The notes: a model not told the origin generated them from the letters alone. Shown: positions 43,418 to 52,768, counted from the stretch's first letter. The stretch: DNA of 64,000 nucleotides from Geminicoccus sp036263595 (GCF_036263595.1 NZ_DATAGQ010000151.1:1-64000), one strand, 5' to 3'. Numbers and translations are program-made.

Positions 43418-44680
43418 CTAGGCCGCCCGCTCGCCCACCAGCACGCCACCCTCCACGCCGGCGATCCGGACGTCCACGAGCGTGCCGGGCTGGGGATCGT
43501 CGTTCGCCGCGAGCTTGACCGGCGCGAAGTGCCTAGTGTGCCCGGCCCCGCCGCGTTCCACCAGCAGCTCCCGCACCCGCCCCTGCTCGCTCGCGAAGAA
43601 GCGCGCCACCGCCGCGGCACCCTCGGCCCGCAGGATGGCCGCCCGCTCCTTGCGCAGCATCGGGTCGACCTGGGGCATCCGCGCGGCCGGCGTGTTCTGG
43701 CGCGGGCTGTAGGGAAACACGTGCAGCCAGGTGAGCCCGGCCTCCTCGACGATCCGCCGCGTGTTCTCGAACATGCCGTCGGTCTCGGTGGGGAAGCCCG
43801 CGATGATGTCGGCGCCGAACACCAGGTCCGGGCGCAGGCTGCGCAGCCGGTGGGTGAGCGCCAGCACGTCCTCGCGGGAATGGCGCCGCTTCATCCGTTT
43901 CAGCGTCAGCGTGTCGCCCGCCTGGAGCGACAGGTGCAGATGCGGCATCAGCCGCGGCTCGCCCGCGATCAGCTCCAGCAGGTCGTCGTCCATCTCCGCC
44001 GGGTCGATCGAGGACAGGCGCAGCCGCGGCAGCTCCGGCACCGCCCGCAGCACGGCCTTCATCAGTCCGCCCAGCGTCGGCGCGTCCTCCAGGTCCTTGC
44101 CATAGGAGGTGATGTCCACCCCGGTCACCACGACCTCGCGATAGCCCTGCCCGGCCAGCAGCCGGGTCTGCGCCACCACGTCCGCCACCGGCACCGAGCG
44201 CGAGGGGCCGCGGCCGAAGGGAATGATGCAGAAGGTGCAGCGATGGTCGCAGCCGTTTTGGACCTGCAGGAAGGCGCGCGACCGGCCGTCGAAGCCCGGC
44301 ACGAGGTGCCCGGCCATCGCCTTGACCGCCATGATGTCGCCGACCTTCGCCCGCTCCGGTCCGTCGCCGGCCAAGTTCGTCCATGTGAGCGGCTTCAGCT
44401 TTTCCTCGTTGCCGATCACATGGTCGACCTCTTCCATCGCCGTCCATCTGGCAGGATCGACCTGGACCGCGCAGCCGGTCACCACGATCTTCCTGCCGGG
44501 ATGGGTCCGCCTGGCCTTGCGCACCGCCTGGCGGACCTGCCGCTCGGCTTCGGCCGTCACGGTGCAGGAATGGACGATCACCAGCTCGTCCAGGCCGGCG
44601 TCCTCGGCGTGACGGCGCATCACCTCGGACTCGAAGCTGTTCAGCCGGCAGCCGAAGGTCAGGACATCGATCTCGCTCAT
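43418..44680 (-). CDS. mtaB: tRNA threonylcarbamoyladenosine methylthiotransferase MtaB
   Basis: 420 residues from ATG 44680, overlapping the dapF stop (ATGA). The N-terminal UPF0004 cysteines are in FGCRLNS, HSCTVT and TGCAVQ. The radical-SAM cluster is C-x3-C-x2-C in NGCDHRCTFCIIPFGRG. A C-terminal TRAM-like region follows. It converts t6A37 to ms2t6A37 in tRNA. The dapF-mtaB-ftsY order is common in alphaproteobacteria. Confidence 0.95.
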   Translation of the reverse strand: MSEIDVLTFGCRLNSFESEVMRRHAEDAGLDELVIVHSCTVTAEAERQVRQAVRKARRTHPGRKIVVTGCAVQVDPARWTAMEEVDHVIGNEEKLKPLTWTNLAGDGPERAKVGDIMAVKAMAGHLVPGFDGRSRAFLQVQNGCDHRCTFCIIPFGRGPSRSVPVADVVAQTRLLAGQGYREVVVTGVDITSYGKDLEDAPTLGGLMKAVLRAVPELPRLRLSSIDPAEMDDDLLELIAGEPRLMPHLHLSLQAGDTLTLKRMKRRHSREDVLALTHRLRSLRPDLVFGADIIAGFPTETDGMFENTRRIVEEAGLTWLHVFPYSPRQNTPAARMPQVDPMLRKERAAILRAEGAAAVARFFASEQGRVRELLVERGGAGHTRHFAPVKLAANDDPQPGTLVDVRIAGVEGGVLVGERAA

Positions 44681-45510
44681 GATGCGGAGGGTGCCATCTC
44701 GCTGCTGATCACGCCGCGATAGGCAAGCGAGGCAGGCCCGGTCATCACGACGCCGTTCATCCCGTCCCACTCAAGCTGGAGTTCGCCGCCGTCGAGCTGG
44801 AATCTGACCCGGCCGTCCACCAGCCCCTTCTTCACCAGCGCCACCATGGCGGCGCAGGCACCGCTGCCGCAGGCCAGGGTCAGGCCGACGCCCCGCTCGA
44901 ACACGCGCAGGCGGGCCGATGAGCGGTCGAGCACCTGGACGAAGCCGATATTGGCCCGCTCGGGGAACATCGCGTGCCGCTCGAGCGTCGGGCCCATGCC
45001 GGCGACATCGATGCTCTCCAGGTGGTCCACCACGAACACCGCATGGGGATTGCCCATGTTGACCGCGAACGGCCGGGGCAGGCCCGCGATGTCCAGGGGC
45101 ACGTCCTCGGCCGCGCAATCATGCGCCAGGGGGATCTGGTCCCAGGCCAGTTTCGGCGCGCCCATGTCCACCGACCAGCCCATGCCGTCCCGCACGGCAC
45201 GCAGGATGCCGCGCGCGGTGCGCAGGCCGATCTCGTTCTTGCCGGTTTCCTCGTGGATCATCCGGGCCACGCAGCGCGTGGCATTGCCGCAGGCCCCGGA
45301 CTCGCTGCCGTCGGCATTGAAGAAGCGCACATGCGCGTCGAGTTCCGGGTCCTCGTCGACCACGACGAGCTGGTCGAAGCCGATGCCGCGATGGCGGTCG
45401 GCGATCTGGCTGATCCAGGCAGGATCGATGGGACCCGGCATCTGACGCTCGTCCAGCAGGACGAAGTCGTTGCCGAGCCCATGCATCTTCGTGAAGGGCA
45501 CCGTAGTCAT
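44677..45510 (-). CDS. dapF: diaminopimelate epimerase
   Basis: 277 residues from ATG 45510; an upstream extension to 45675 runs through the ffh promoter region and is not used. It begins KMHGLGNDFV. The two catalytic cysteines are C74 (ESGACGNATRC) and C214 (TLACGSGACA). It interconverts LL- and meso-diaminopimelate for lysine and peptidoglycan. It heads dapF-mtaB and diverges from ffh across a 203-bp gap. Confidence 0.97.
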   Translation of the reverse strand: MTTVPFTKMHGLGNDFVLLDERQMPGPIDPAWISQIADRHRGIGFDQLVVVDEDPELDAHVRFFNADGSESGACGNATRCVARMIHEETGKNEIGLRTARGILRAVRDGMGWSVDMGAPKLAWDQIPLAHDCAAEDVPLDIAGLPRPFAVNMGNPHAVFVVDHLESIDVAGMGPTLERHAMFPERANIGFVQVLDRSSARLRVFERGVGLTLACGSGACAAMVALVKKGLVDGRVRFQLDGGELQLEWDGMNGVVMTGPASLAYRGVISSEMAPSAS

Positions 45511-45713
45511 GGTCGGGCCTGATCGCAGACTAATGTTGGCTTCGCAATCACGGAACCGCCGTTTCCTTGACAATTGGATGGCGCGGTGCTCAAGAGAGCC
45601 GCGCTTCGCGGGTCCATCTCGCGGAGGCGGTTTTCTATACGCTGACGCGTTCCTTGAATCTACCCGTGGCGACAACCCACCTGTGGATCGGGACGCTCGG
45701 AACGACCGGGACC

Positions 45714-47084
45714 ATGTTCGAGAACCTTACCACCCGCCTCGGTGGCGTGTTCGACCGGCTGCGCCGGCGAGGAGCGCTGTCCGAGGCCGATGTCGGCGAA
45801 GCGCTGCGCGAGATCCGCGTGGCGTTGCTGGAGGCCGACGTCGCGCTGCCGGTGGTGAAGGACTTCGTCGCCGGCATCAAGGAACGCGCGATCGGCCAGG
45901 AGGTGATCCGCTCGATCACGCCCGGCCAGCAGATCGTCAAGATCGTCCATGACCGGCTGATCGAGCTGTTGGGCGGCTCGGAGCAGGTCGGGCTCGATCT
46001 TGGCTCGCCACCCTCGGTCATCCTGATGTGCGGCCTGCAGGGCTCGGGCAAGACGACCACGTCCGGCAAGCTGGCGCTGCGGCTCAAGAACCGCGAGCGC
46101 AAGAAGGTGCTCCTGGCCTCGCTCGACGTGCAGCGCCCGGCTGCGCAAAAGCAGCTGGAAGTGCTGGCGCAGCAGACCGGCGTCGGCAGCCTGCCGATCG
46201 TGGCCGGCCAGAAGCCCGTCGAGATCACCGAGCGCGCCATGGCTACGGCCAGGCGCGAGGGCTACGACGTCCTCATCCTGGACACGGCCGGTCGTCTGCA
46301 GATCGACGACCAGCTCATGGACGAGCTGGCCGAGGTGAAACTCCTGGCCGAGCCGCAGGAAACCCTGCTGGTGGCCGATGGGCTGACCGGCCAGACCGCG
46401 GTCGACGTCGCCAAGACCTTCGCCGACGAGATCGGCATCGACGGCATCGTCCTCACCCGCATGGACGGCGATGCCCGCGGCGGTGCGGCGCTTTCGATGC
46501 GGCACATCACCGGCAAGCCCATCAAGTTCGTGGGCGTCGGCGAGAAGCTGGACGCGCTCGAAGCCTTCATCGCCGAGCGGGTCGCCGGCCGCATCCTCGA
46601 CATGGGCGACGTGGTCAGCCTGGTCGAGAAGGCGGTCGAGAACATCGACCGCGACGAGGCCGAGAAGCTCGCCAAGAAGGTCCAGAAGGGCAGGTTCGAC
46701 CTGTCCGACTACCGCTCGCAGCTCGTGCAGATGAAGAAGATGGGCGGCATGCAGGGCATGCTCGCTTCGCTGCCTGGCGTGCAGAAGATCAAGAAGCAGC
46801 TGGAAGACAAGAACGTCGACGAGCGCGTCTTCGTTCGCCACACCGCGATCATCGACAGTATGACGCCGCTCGAGCGCCGGGACCCGGACAAGCTCAACGC
46901 GTCGCGCAAGCGTCGCATCGCGAAAGGCTCCGGCACCACGGTGCAGGACATCAACCAGCTCCTGAAGCAGCATCGCCAGATGCAGGACATGATGAAACAG
47001 ATGAAGAAGATGGGGGGCCTGCAGAACCTGCTGGGCAAGCTCCCCAAGGGCATGATCCCGCAGGGAATGCTGCCCAGGATGTGA
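45714..47084 (+). CDS. ffh: signal recognition particle protein Ffh
   Basis: 456 residues from ATG 45714. The N domain begins MFENLTTRLGGVFDRL. G motifs are CGLQGSGKTTTSGKLA, DVQRPAAQKQL, DTAGRLQIDD and TRMDGDARGG. The Met-rich M domain (MKKMGGMQGML, MQDMMKQMKKMGG) binds signal peptides and 4.5S RNA. It is the first gene of a run with rpsP, rimM, trmD and rplS. Its receptor gene, ftsY, is 3 kb away on the other strand. Confidence 0.98.
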   Translation: MFENLTTRLGGVFDRLRRRGALSEADVGEALREIRVALLEADVALPVVKDFVAGIKERAIGQEVIRSITPGQQIVKIVHDRLIELLGGSEQVGLDLGSPPSVILMCGLQGSGKTTTSGKLALRLKNRERKKVLLASLDVQRPAAQKQLEVLAQQTGVGSLPIVAGQKPVEITERAMATARREGYDVLILDTAGRLQIDDQLMDELAEVKLLAEPQETLLVADGLTGQTAVDVAKTFADEIGIDGIVLTRMDGDARGGAALSMRHITGKPIKFVGVGEKLDALEAFIAERVAGRILDMGDVVSLVEKAVENIDRDEAEKLAKKVQKGRFDLSDYRSQLVQMKKMGGMQGMLASLPGVQKIKKQLEDKNVDERVFVRHTAIIDSMTPLERRDPDKLNASRKRRIAKGSGTTVQDINQLLKQHRQMQDMMKQMKKMGGLQNLLGKLPKGMIPQGMLPRM

Positions 47085-47137
47085 GTTCTTCTTCGCTCTG
47101 TTTCGTTTCCCGCTCGTTCGAACCTAGGAAGACATTG

Positions 47138-47473
47138 ATGTCGGTGAAGATCCGCCTTGCCCGCGCCGGCGCCAAGAAGCGCCCCTACTACAAGATCGTG
47201 GCCGCCAGCAGCCGCTCGCCGCGCGACGGCCGCTTTTTGGAGCGCCTGGGCTCCTATGATCCGATCCGTCCATCCGAGGACCCGAACCGCCTCGTGCTGA
47301 ACGAGGAGCGGATCAAGCATTGGCTGTCCGTGGGCGCCCTGCCGACCGACCGCGTCGCCCGCTTCCTGGACAAGGCCGGCATCGTGCCGGGTGCCACCGT
47401 CCAGCGCGGTACCGGCAAGCGCGCCGAAGAGATCGCCGCGAAGAAGGCCACGGACGCCGAAGCGACCGCCTGA
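47138..47473 (+). CDS. rpsP: 30S ribosomal protein S16
   Basis: 111 residues from ATG 47138, with AGGAAG upstream. It begins SVKIRLARAGAKKRPYYKIV and has the conserved RDGRFLERLGSYDP. A C-terminal extension of about 30 residues rich in Ala/Lys/Thr is usual in alphaproteobacteria. It lies 53 bases after ffh in the standard ffh-rpsP-rimM-trmD-rplS order. Confidence 0.97.
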   Translation: MSVKIRLARAGAKKRPYYKIVAASSRSPRDGRFLERLGSYDPIRPSEDPNRLVLNEERIKHWLSVGALPTDRVARFLDKAGIVPGATVQRGTGKRAEEIAAKKATDAEATA

Positions 47474-47514
47474 GCCAGTCCGGTTCACAAGCGGTCTGGC
47501 TGGCCTGGACAGGG

Positions 47515-47537
47515 GCCGGAGGTCGATCGCCTCCGGC
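47515..47537 (+). promoter_or_regulatory. hairpin between rpsP and rimM
   Basis: GCCGGAGG (47515-47522) pairs with CCTCCGGC (47530-47537) around a 7-nt loop, in the 110-bp rpsP-rimM gap. There is no T run. It may lower rimM/trmD expression relative to the ribosomal proteins or slow decay; this is inference. Confidence 0.45.
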
Positions 47538-47583
47538 TTCAAGCGGACCGAAGGCCGACAGGCCCCATGGAGAGTGAGGATCG

Positions 47584-48099
47584 ATGGCCGAGGGTGCCGC
47601 CGAGCGCATGGTGTGCGTTGCCGCAGTGGCGACGGCCCATGGCGTGCGCGGTCATCTCAAGCTCAAGACCTTCACCGAGATCCCCGAGAACGCCGCCACC
47701 TATGGCCCGGTCTATGACGGGAAGGGCAACCGCCTCTTCCGCATGGACGTGGTGAGCGTGCTCGACAACGGCCTGATCGTGAAGGCCGAAGGGATCACCG
47801 ACCGCAACGCTGCCGAGCGCCTGCGCGGGACCGCCCTCTTCGTGCCGCGCAGCGTGCTGCCGGCGACCGAGGAGGACGAGTTCTACCATGAGGACCTGAT
47901 CGGCCTGCGCGCGGAGGACACCGCCGGGCAGCTGATTGGCGAGGTGGTGGGCATCCAGGACTTCGGCGCCGGCGACATCCTGGAGGTGCGGGCACCGGAC
48001 GGGACGTCCCACGACTTCCCCTTCACCAAGGCGGTGGTCCCGCTCGTCGACCTTGCCGGGCGCAGGGTCGTGATCGACCCGCCGGTGGAGGTGGAGTGA
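47584..48099 (+). CDS. rimM: ribosome maturation factor RimM
   Basis: 171 residues. The N-terminal RimM domain has VAAVATAHGVRGHLKLKTF and the C-terminal PRC-barrel has FYHEDLIGLRAED and VVPLVDLAGRRVVIDPP. It binds S19 and helps mature the 30S head. The final TGA shares one base with the trmD ATG. Confidence 0.96.
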   Translation: MAEGAAERMVCVAAVATAHGVRGHLKLKTFTEIPENAATYGPVYDGKGNRLFRMDVVSVLDNGLIVKAEGITDRNAAERLRGTALFVPRSVLPATEEDEFYHEDLIGLRAEDTAGQLIGEVVGIQDFGAGDILEVRAPDGTSHDFPFTKAVVPLVDLAGRRVVIDPPVEVE

Positions 48100-48812
48100 T
48101 GCCATTCGCCGCCTCGGTCGTCACGATCTTCCCGGAGATGTTCCCGGGCCCGCTCGGCCAGTCCCTGACCGGCAGGGCCCTGGAGCGGGGCGACTGGTCG
48201 CTCCAGGCCATCAACCCGCGCAGCTTCACGGCCGATCGCCACCAGTCGGTGGACGACACCCCGTTCGGCGGCGGTGCCGGCATGGTGATGCGTCCGGACG
48301 TCATCGCCGCTGCTTTGGATGCGGCAGCGCCTGATGGCGACGAGCGGCCGAGGATCTACCTGACGCCGCGCGGCCGGCGCTTTGTCCAGGCCGATGCCCG
48401 CCGTCTGGCCGATGGCCCGGGCGTGGTCCTGCTCTGCGGGCGCTACGAGGGCGTCGACCAGCGCGTGATCGAGAGCCGTGGCCTGGACGAGGTCTCGATC
48501 GGCGACTTCGTGCTCTCCGGCGGCGAGCTTGCCGCCTTCCTCGTCCTCGATTCGGTCGTGCGCCTGCTGCCGGGTGTGCTCGGCTCCGCCTCATCATTGG
48601 CTGAGGAAAGCTTTGAGGACGGGCTGCTCGAATATCCCCATTATACGCGTCCGGCGGTCTGGGAAGGCCGCTCGGTGCCTGAGATTCTCCTATCCGGCCA
48701 TCATGGGCGGATAAGGGATTGGCGGCGGGAGCAGGCGAAAGCCGTCACGCTCGCCCGACGCCCCGACCTGATCGGGGCCAAGAACGTCGAACTCCACCTT
48801 GAAGGACAGTGA
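48099..48812 (+). CDS. trmD: tRNA (guanine-N1)-methyltransferase TrmD
   Basis: 237 residues from ATG 48099; a GTG three bases earlier is also possible. GGAGG/GGAG lies just upstream within rimM. Motifs are VVTIFPEMFPGPLGQSL, SVDDTPFGGGAGMVM, LCGRYEGVDQRVIE and the SIGDFVLSGGELA trefoil-knot region that binds SAM. It makes m1G37 in tRNAs to prevent frameshifting. Confidence 0.97.
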   Translation: MPFAASVVTIFPEMFPGPLGQSLTGRALERGDWSLQAINPRSFTADRHQSVDDTPFGGGAGMVMRPDVIAAALDAAAPDGDERPRIYLTPRGRRFVQADARRLADGPGVVLLCGRYEGVDQRVIESRGLDEVSIGDFVLSGGELAAFLVLDSVVRLLPGVLGSASSLAEESFEDGLLEYPHYTRPAVWEGRSVPEILLSGHHGRIRDWRREQAKAVTLARRPDLIGAKNVELHLEGQ

Positions 48813-48815
48813 TCC

Positions 48816-49196
48816 ATGGACATCATCGCACAGCTCAACAAAGAGCAGATGGACGAAGCTCTCGAAGGCCGCGACCAGCAGGTTCCGGACTTCGGCGCGG
48901 GCGACACGCTGCGCGTCAACGTCAAGGTCATCGAGGGCACCCGCGAGCGTGTCCAGGCCTTCGAGGGGGTCTGCATCGCCCGTCGCAATCGCGGCGTGAA
49001 CAGCGCCTTCACCGTGCGCAAGATCTCCTACGGCGAAGGCGTGGAGCGCGTCTTCCCGCTCTACAGCCCCCGGATCGCGTCGATCGAGGTGGTGCGCCGT
49101 GGTAAGGTGCGCCGGGCGAAGCTGTACTACCTGCGTGGTCGTACGGGTAAGGCGGCTCGTATCACCGAGCGCCGCATGGATACGCCGAAGGCCTGA
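48816..49196 (+). CDS. rplS: 50S ribosomal protein L19
   Basis: 126 residues starting 3 nt after trmD. The L19 core reads VPDFGAGDTLRVNVKVIEG, RVQAFEGVCIARRNRG, FTVRKISYGEGVERVFPLYSP and RRGKVRRAKLYYLRGRTGKAARI. It bridges the ribosomal subunits. It ends the ffh-rpsP-rimM-trmD-rplS run; leuC follows after 93 bases. Confidence 0.98.
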   Translation: MDIIAQLNKEQMDEALEGRDQQVPDFGAGDTLRVNVKVIEGTRERVQAFEGVCIARRNRGVNSAFTVRKISYGEGVERVFPLYSPRIASIEVVRRGKVRRAKLYYLRGRTGKAARITERRMDTPKA

Positions 49197-49289
49197 TCGG
49201 GATCGGGCCGGTACGGGCCGACGGCCGGCAGGCATCAAGTGGCATGGGAGCGTCCGGCGAACCGGACGTCCCGGATCGGGAACGGAAAG

Positions 49290-50699
49290 ATGAGCGGGCC
49301 TAAGACCCTCTTCGAGAAGATTTGGGAAAGCCACCTGGTCGACGTCGCGGAGGACGGCACCAGCCTCCTCTACATCGACCGGCACCTCGTCCACGAGGTG
49401 ACCAGCCCCCAGGCATTCGAGGGTCTCCGCGTCTCCGGCCGTAAGGTGCTTCGGCCGGAAGCGACCCTTGCCGTTCCCGACCACAACGTGCCCACCACGG
49501 ATCGATCCCAGCCGATCGAGGACACCACCTCGCGCATCCAGGTCGAGACCCTGGAGGAGAACTGCCGCGAGTTCGGCGTGCAGCTCTTCGGCATGCGCGA
49601 CAAGCGCCAGGGCATCGTCCACGTGATCGGGCCGGAACAGGGCTTCACCCTGCCCGGCACGACCATCGTCTGCGGTGACAGCCACACCTCCACCCATGGT
49701 GCCTTCGGCGCCCTGGCGTTCGGCATCGGTACGTCCGAGGTCGAGCATGTGCTGGCGACCCAGACCCTCATCCAGAAGCGTCCGAAGACGATGCGGATTT
49801 CGGTGGAGGGCGACCTGCCCTTCGGCGTGACCGCGAAGGACGTGATCCTCGCCATCATCGGCAAGATCGGCACGGCCGGCGGCACCGGCTATGTGGTCGA
49901 GTATGCCGGCTCGGTGATCCGCGGCCTGTCGATGGAAGGCCGGATGACCGTGTGCAACATGTCGATCGAGGGCGGTGCCCGCGCCGGCCTGATCGCCCCC
50001 GACGAGAAGACCTGGACCTACCTGAAGGGCCGCCCGATGGCGCCCAAGGGAGAGGACTGGGAGAAGGCGGTCGCCTGGTGGCGCACCCTGCCGTCCGACG
50101 AGGGTGCCACCTACGACGCCGAGGTCCTGCTCAAGGCCGAGGACATCGAGCCGCAGGTCACCTGGGGCACCTCGCCCCAGGACGTTGTCCCGATCTCCGG
50201 CCGGGTGCCGGACCCGAGGAACGCCAAGGACGAAGGCCAGCGCCGCGCCATGGAGCGGGCCCTGGAATATATGGGCCTCTCCGCCGGCATGCCGGTGGAA
50301 GAGATCGTCCTGGACAAGATCTTCCTGGGCTCCTGCACCAACGGCCGGATCGAGGACCTGCGCGCCGCCGCCAAGGTCATCGCCGGCAAGAAGATCGCCG
50401 CCAACGTCCAGGCCATGGTCGTCCCGGGCTCGGGCCTGGTCCGCTACCAGGCGGAGCAGGAAGGCCTGGACAAGATCTTCAAGGACGCGGGCTTCGAGTG
50501 GCGTGAGGCCGGCTGCTCCATGTGCCTCGGAATGAACCCCGACCAGCTCTCCCCCAAGGAGCGCTGTGCGTCGACCAGCAACCGCAACTTCGAGGGCCGC
50601 CAGGGCCGGCTCGGCCGCACCCACCTGCTCTCGCCCGAGATGGCTGCCGCTGCCGCCATCACCGGCAAGCTGACCGACGTCCGCAAGCTGGTCGCCTGA
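49290..50699 (+). CDS. leuC: 3-isopropylmalate dehydratase large subunit
   Basis: 469 residues from ATG 49290; an ATG-like start at 49239 adds an unconserved leader. The [4Fe-4S] ligands are C349 (FLGSCTNGR), C409 and C412 (GCSMCLGMNPD). Substrate motifs include VCGDSHTSTHGAFGALAFG. With LeuD it isomerises 2- to 3-isopropylmalate in leucine synthesis. leuD follows after 11 bases. Confidence 0.97.
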   Translation: MSGPKTLFEKIWESHLVDVAEDGTSLLYIDRHLVHEVTSPQAFEGLRVSGRKVLRPEATLAVPDHNVPTTDRSQPIEDTTSRIQVETLEENCREFGVQLFGMRDKRQGIVHVIGPEQGFTLPGTTIVCGDSHTSTHGAFGALAFGIGTSEVEHVLATQTLIQKRPKTMRISVEGDLPFGVTAKDVILAIIGKIGTAGGTGYVVEYAGSVIRGLSMEGRMTVCNMSIEGGARAGLIAPDEKTWTYLKGRPMAPKGEDWEKAVAWWRTLPSDEGATYDAEVLLKAEDIEPQVTWGTSPQDVVPISGRVPDPRNAKDEGQRRAMERALEYMGLSAGMPVEEIVLDKIFLGSCTNGRIEDLRAAAKVIAGKKIAANVQAMVVPGSGLVRYQAEQEGLDKIFKDAGFEWREAGCSMCLGMNPDQLSPKERCASTSNRNFEGRQGRLGRTHLLSPEMAAAAAITGKLTDVRKLVA

Positions 50700-50710
50700 G
50701 GAAGAACGCC

Positions 50711-51340
50711 ATGGTCCCCTTCACCAAGCTGACCGGCATCGCCGCCCCGCTGCCGATGATCAATGTCGACACCGACATGATCATCCCCAAGCAGTTCCTG
50801 AAGACCATCAAGCGGACGGGTCTCGGCAAGAACCTGTTCGACGAGATGCGCTACACCCAGGACGGGCAGGAAGTGCCGGACTTCGTGCTCAACCAGCCGA
50901 AGTACCGCCAGGCGCAGATCCTGATCGCCGGCGAGAACTTCGGCTGCGGCTCCTCGCGCGAGCACGCGCCCTGGGCGCTGGCCGATTTCGGCATCCGCTG
51001 CGTGATCGCACCGAGCTTCGCCGACATCTTCCACAACAACTGCTTCAAGAACGGCATCCTGCCGATCCGCCTGCCGGCAGAGACGGTGGACGCGCTGCTG
51101 GCCGAGGCCCAGAACGCGCAGGATCCGACCTTCACGGTCGACCTGGAGCAGAACCTGATCCTGCGGCCGACCGGCAACGAGCCGATCTCCTTCAAGATCG
51201 ACCCGCACAACCGCGAATGCCTGCTCGAGGGCTTGGACGATATCGGCCTGACCATGCAGAAGGCCGACAAGATCAAGGCGTTCGTGGCCAGGCAGCAGTC
51301 CCAGGCGCCCTGGCTCTACTCCGCCGGTGCGGGCGCCTGA
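50711..51340 (+). CDS. leuD: 3-isopropylmalate dehydratase small subunit
   Basis: 209 residues from ATG 50711, with GAGGAAG upstream. It begins FTKLTGIAAPLPMINVDTDMIIPKQF and carries the GENFGCGSSREHAPWAL loop that completes the LeuC active site. It is separated from leuB by 252 bp containing two kinds of repeat, so leuB may have its own promoter. Confidence 0.97.
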   Translation: MVPFTKLTGIAAPLPMINVDTDMIIPKQFLKTIKRTGLGKNLFDEMRYTQDGQEVPDFVLNQPKYRQAQILIAGENFGCGSSREHAPWALADFGIRCVIAPSFADIFHNNCFKNGILPIRLPAETVDALLAEAQNAQDPTFTVDLEQNLILRPTGNEPISFKIDPHNRECLLEGLDDIGLTMQKADKIKAFVARQQSQAPWLYSAGAGA

Positions 51341-51356
51341 AGCGTCCCGCCTGTCG

Positions 51357-51377
51357 TCCCCCGGCTTGACCGGGGGA
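51357..51377. repeat. extragenic palindromic repeat (CCCCCGG...CCGGGGG type)
   Basis: TCCCCCGG (51357-51364) pairs with CCGGGGGA (51370-51377) around CTTGA. The surrounding bases (GTC before, TCCA after) match a short palindrome that, from general knowledge, is scattered between genes in many alphaproteobacteria. It lies 17 bases after leuD and may act as a weak terminator or a processing site. Confidence 0.65.
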
Positions 51378-51440
51378 TCCACGGTATGAGACCTTGTGCC
51401 GTTGGTCCCTCTGCTCGCCGGGAAAGGGTGGCAAGCCTGT

Positions 51441-51580
51441 GCGCGATTGCACGAACGAACCCAAGAGCGGCAAAACCTCGCGAGACTTCAGGCAGTTAGG
51501 TCATCCCCGAACCCAAGCTTGACCGCCTGTTTCGTGGAACGAACCCAAGCCTCTCTTCCCTTCGCAGCACGAACGAACCC
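51441..51580 (+). repeat. cluster of GAACGAACCC interspersed repeats upstream of leuB
   Basis: The exact core GAACGAACCC occurs at 51453-51462, 51537-51546 and 51571-51580. A degenerate copy (CGAACCCAAG) is at 51508-51517. Copies continue into AAG or GAG on the right; the first has the left flank GCGCGATTGCAC, almost identical to the copy at 13951-13977. The last copy ends 12 bases before the leuB ATG. No coding capacity is likely. Confidence 0.65.
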
Positions 51581-51592
51581 GAGAAAGCGACG

Positions 51593-52702
51593 ATGACCAC
51601 CGGCTCGATCCTCTTCCTTCCTGGCGACGGCATCGGGCCGGAGGTGATGGGCGTCGTCCGGCAGGTCATCGACCACCTGGGCAAGAAGGGCCCGTCCTTC
51701 GAGCTGCACGAGGACCTGGTCGGTGGCGCCTCGCTGGACGCCCATGGCGAGCCGATCACCGAGGCGGTGCTGGCCAAGGCGAAGTCGGTCGATGCGATCA
51801 TGTTCGGGGCGGTCGGCGCCCAGAAATATGACAGCAACCCGTTCCATCTGAAGCCAGAGCAGGCGATCCTGAAGCTGCGAAAGCAGCTTGAGCTGTTTGC
51901 GAACCTGCGTCCGGCGATCGTCTTCAACGCCTTGGTGGAAGCTTCCACGCTGAAGCCCGAGCTGGTGCGCGGCCTGGACATCCTGATCCTGCGCGAGCTG
52001 ACCGGCGGCGTGTATTTTGGTGAACCGCGCGGCATCGAGGACCTCGGCAACGGCCAAAAGCGCGGCGTCGACACCCAGGTCTACACCACGGCCGAGATCG
52101 AGCGGATCGCCCGGGTCGGCTTCGAGCTGGCCCGCAAGCGCCAGAACAACGTGACCTCGGTCGAGAAGGCCAACGTCATGCATACGGGCGTCCTGTGGCG
52201 CCAGGTGGTGACCGAGCTGCACGCTCGCGAGTACGCTGACGTCCAGCTCTCGCACATGTACGCCGACAACTGCGCCATGCAGCTGATCCGCCGGCCCAAG
52301 CAGTTCGACGTGATCGTCACCGACAATCTGTTCGGCGACATCCTGTCGGATGCGGCCGCCATGGCGACGGGCTCGCTCGGCATGCTTCCCTCGGCGGCCC
52401 TGGGAGCGCCCGATGCCGCCACCGGCAAGCGCAAGGCCATGTACGAGCCGATCCACGGCTCGGCCCCGGACATCGCCGGGAAGAACATGGCAAATCCGAT
52501 CGCGGCCTTGATGAGCTTCGCCATGCTCCTCAAGTACAGCTTCGATCGCGATGCCGAGGCCAAGCTGTTGGAAGATTCCATCGCCGACGTGCTGAACGAG
52601 GGCTACCGGACGGCGGACATCGCGCAGGACGGCATGACCACGCTCGGCACCACCGAGATGGGCGCGAAGATCCTCACCGCGCTGACCAAGCGCTCGACCT
52701 GA
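51593..52702 (+). CDS. leuB: 3-isopropylmalate dehydrogenase
   Basis: 369 residues. It begins ILFLPGDGIGPEVM. Substrate and NAD regions include ANLRPAIVF, ELTGGVYFGEPRG, TDNLFGDILSDAAAM and the EPIHGSAPDIAGKNMANP loop. It oxidatively decarboxylates 3-isopropylmalate in leucine synthesis. Its ribosome-binding site is poor (GAGAAAGCG before the ATG) and lies just after the last repeat copy. Confidence 0.97.
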   Translation: MTTGSILFLPGDGIGPEVMGVVRQVIDHLGKKGPSFELHEDLVGGASLDAHGEPITEAVLAKAKSVDAIMFGAVGAQKYDSNPFHLKPEQAILKLRKQLELFANLRPAIVFNALVEASTLKPELVRGLDILILRELTGGVYFGEPRGIEDLGNGQKRGVDTQVYTTAEIERIARVGFELARKRQNNVTSVEKANVMHTGVLWRQVVTELHAREYADVQLSHMYADNCAMQLIRRPKQFDVIVTDNLFGDILSDAAAMATGSLGMLPSAALGAPDAATGKRKAMYEPIHGSAPDIAGKNMANPIAALMSFAMLLKYSFDRDAEAKLLEDSIADVLNEGYRTADIAQDGMTTLGTTEMGAKILTALTKRST

Positions 52703-52768
52703 ATCCGATTTTCATGGGCGTCCCGGGTGCCCTGGCGGGCCGCCCGGATCCTCTGAAAGGAAACGCTC

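Noticed and set aside
45567..45713. Upstream extension of ffh from 45567
   Set aside because: The extra residues are not conserved and cover the dapF-ffh promoter region; Ffh proteins begin at the MFENL start used.
51396..51596. A 66-codon frame with repeated HERTQ/ARTNP words before leuB
   Set aside because: The repeated peptide words come from the GAACGAACCC DNA repeats; the frame has no ribosome-binding site or conserved domain.
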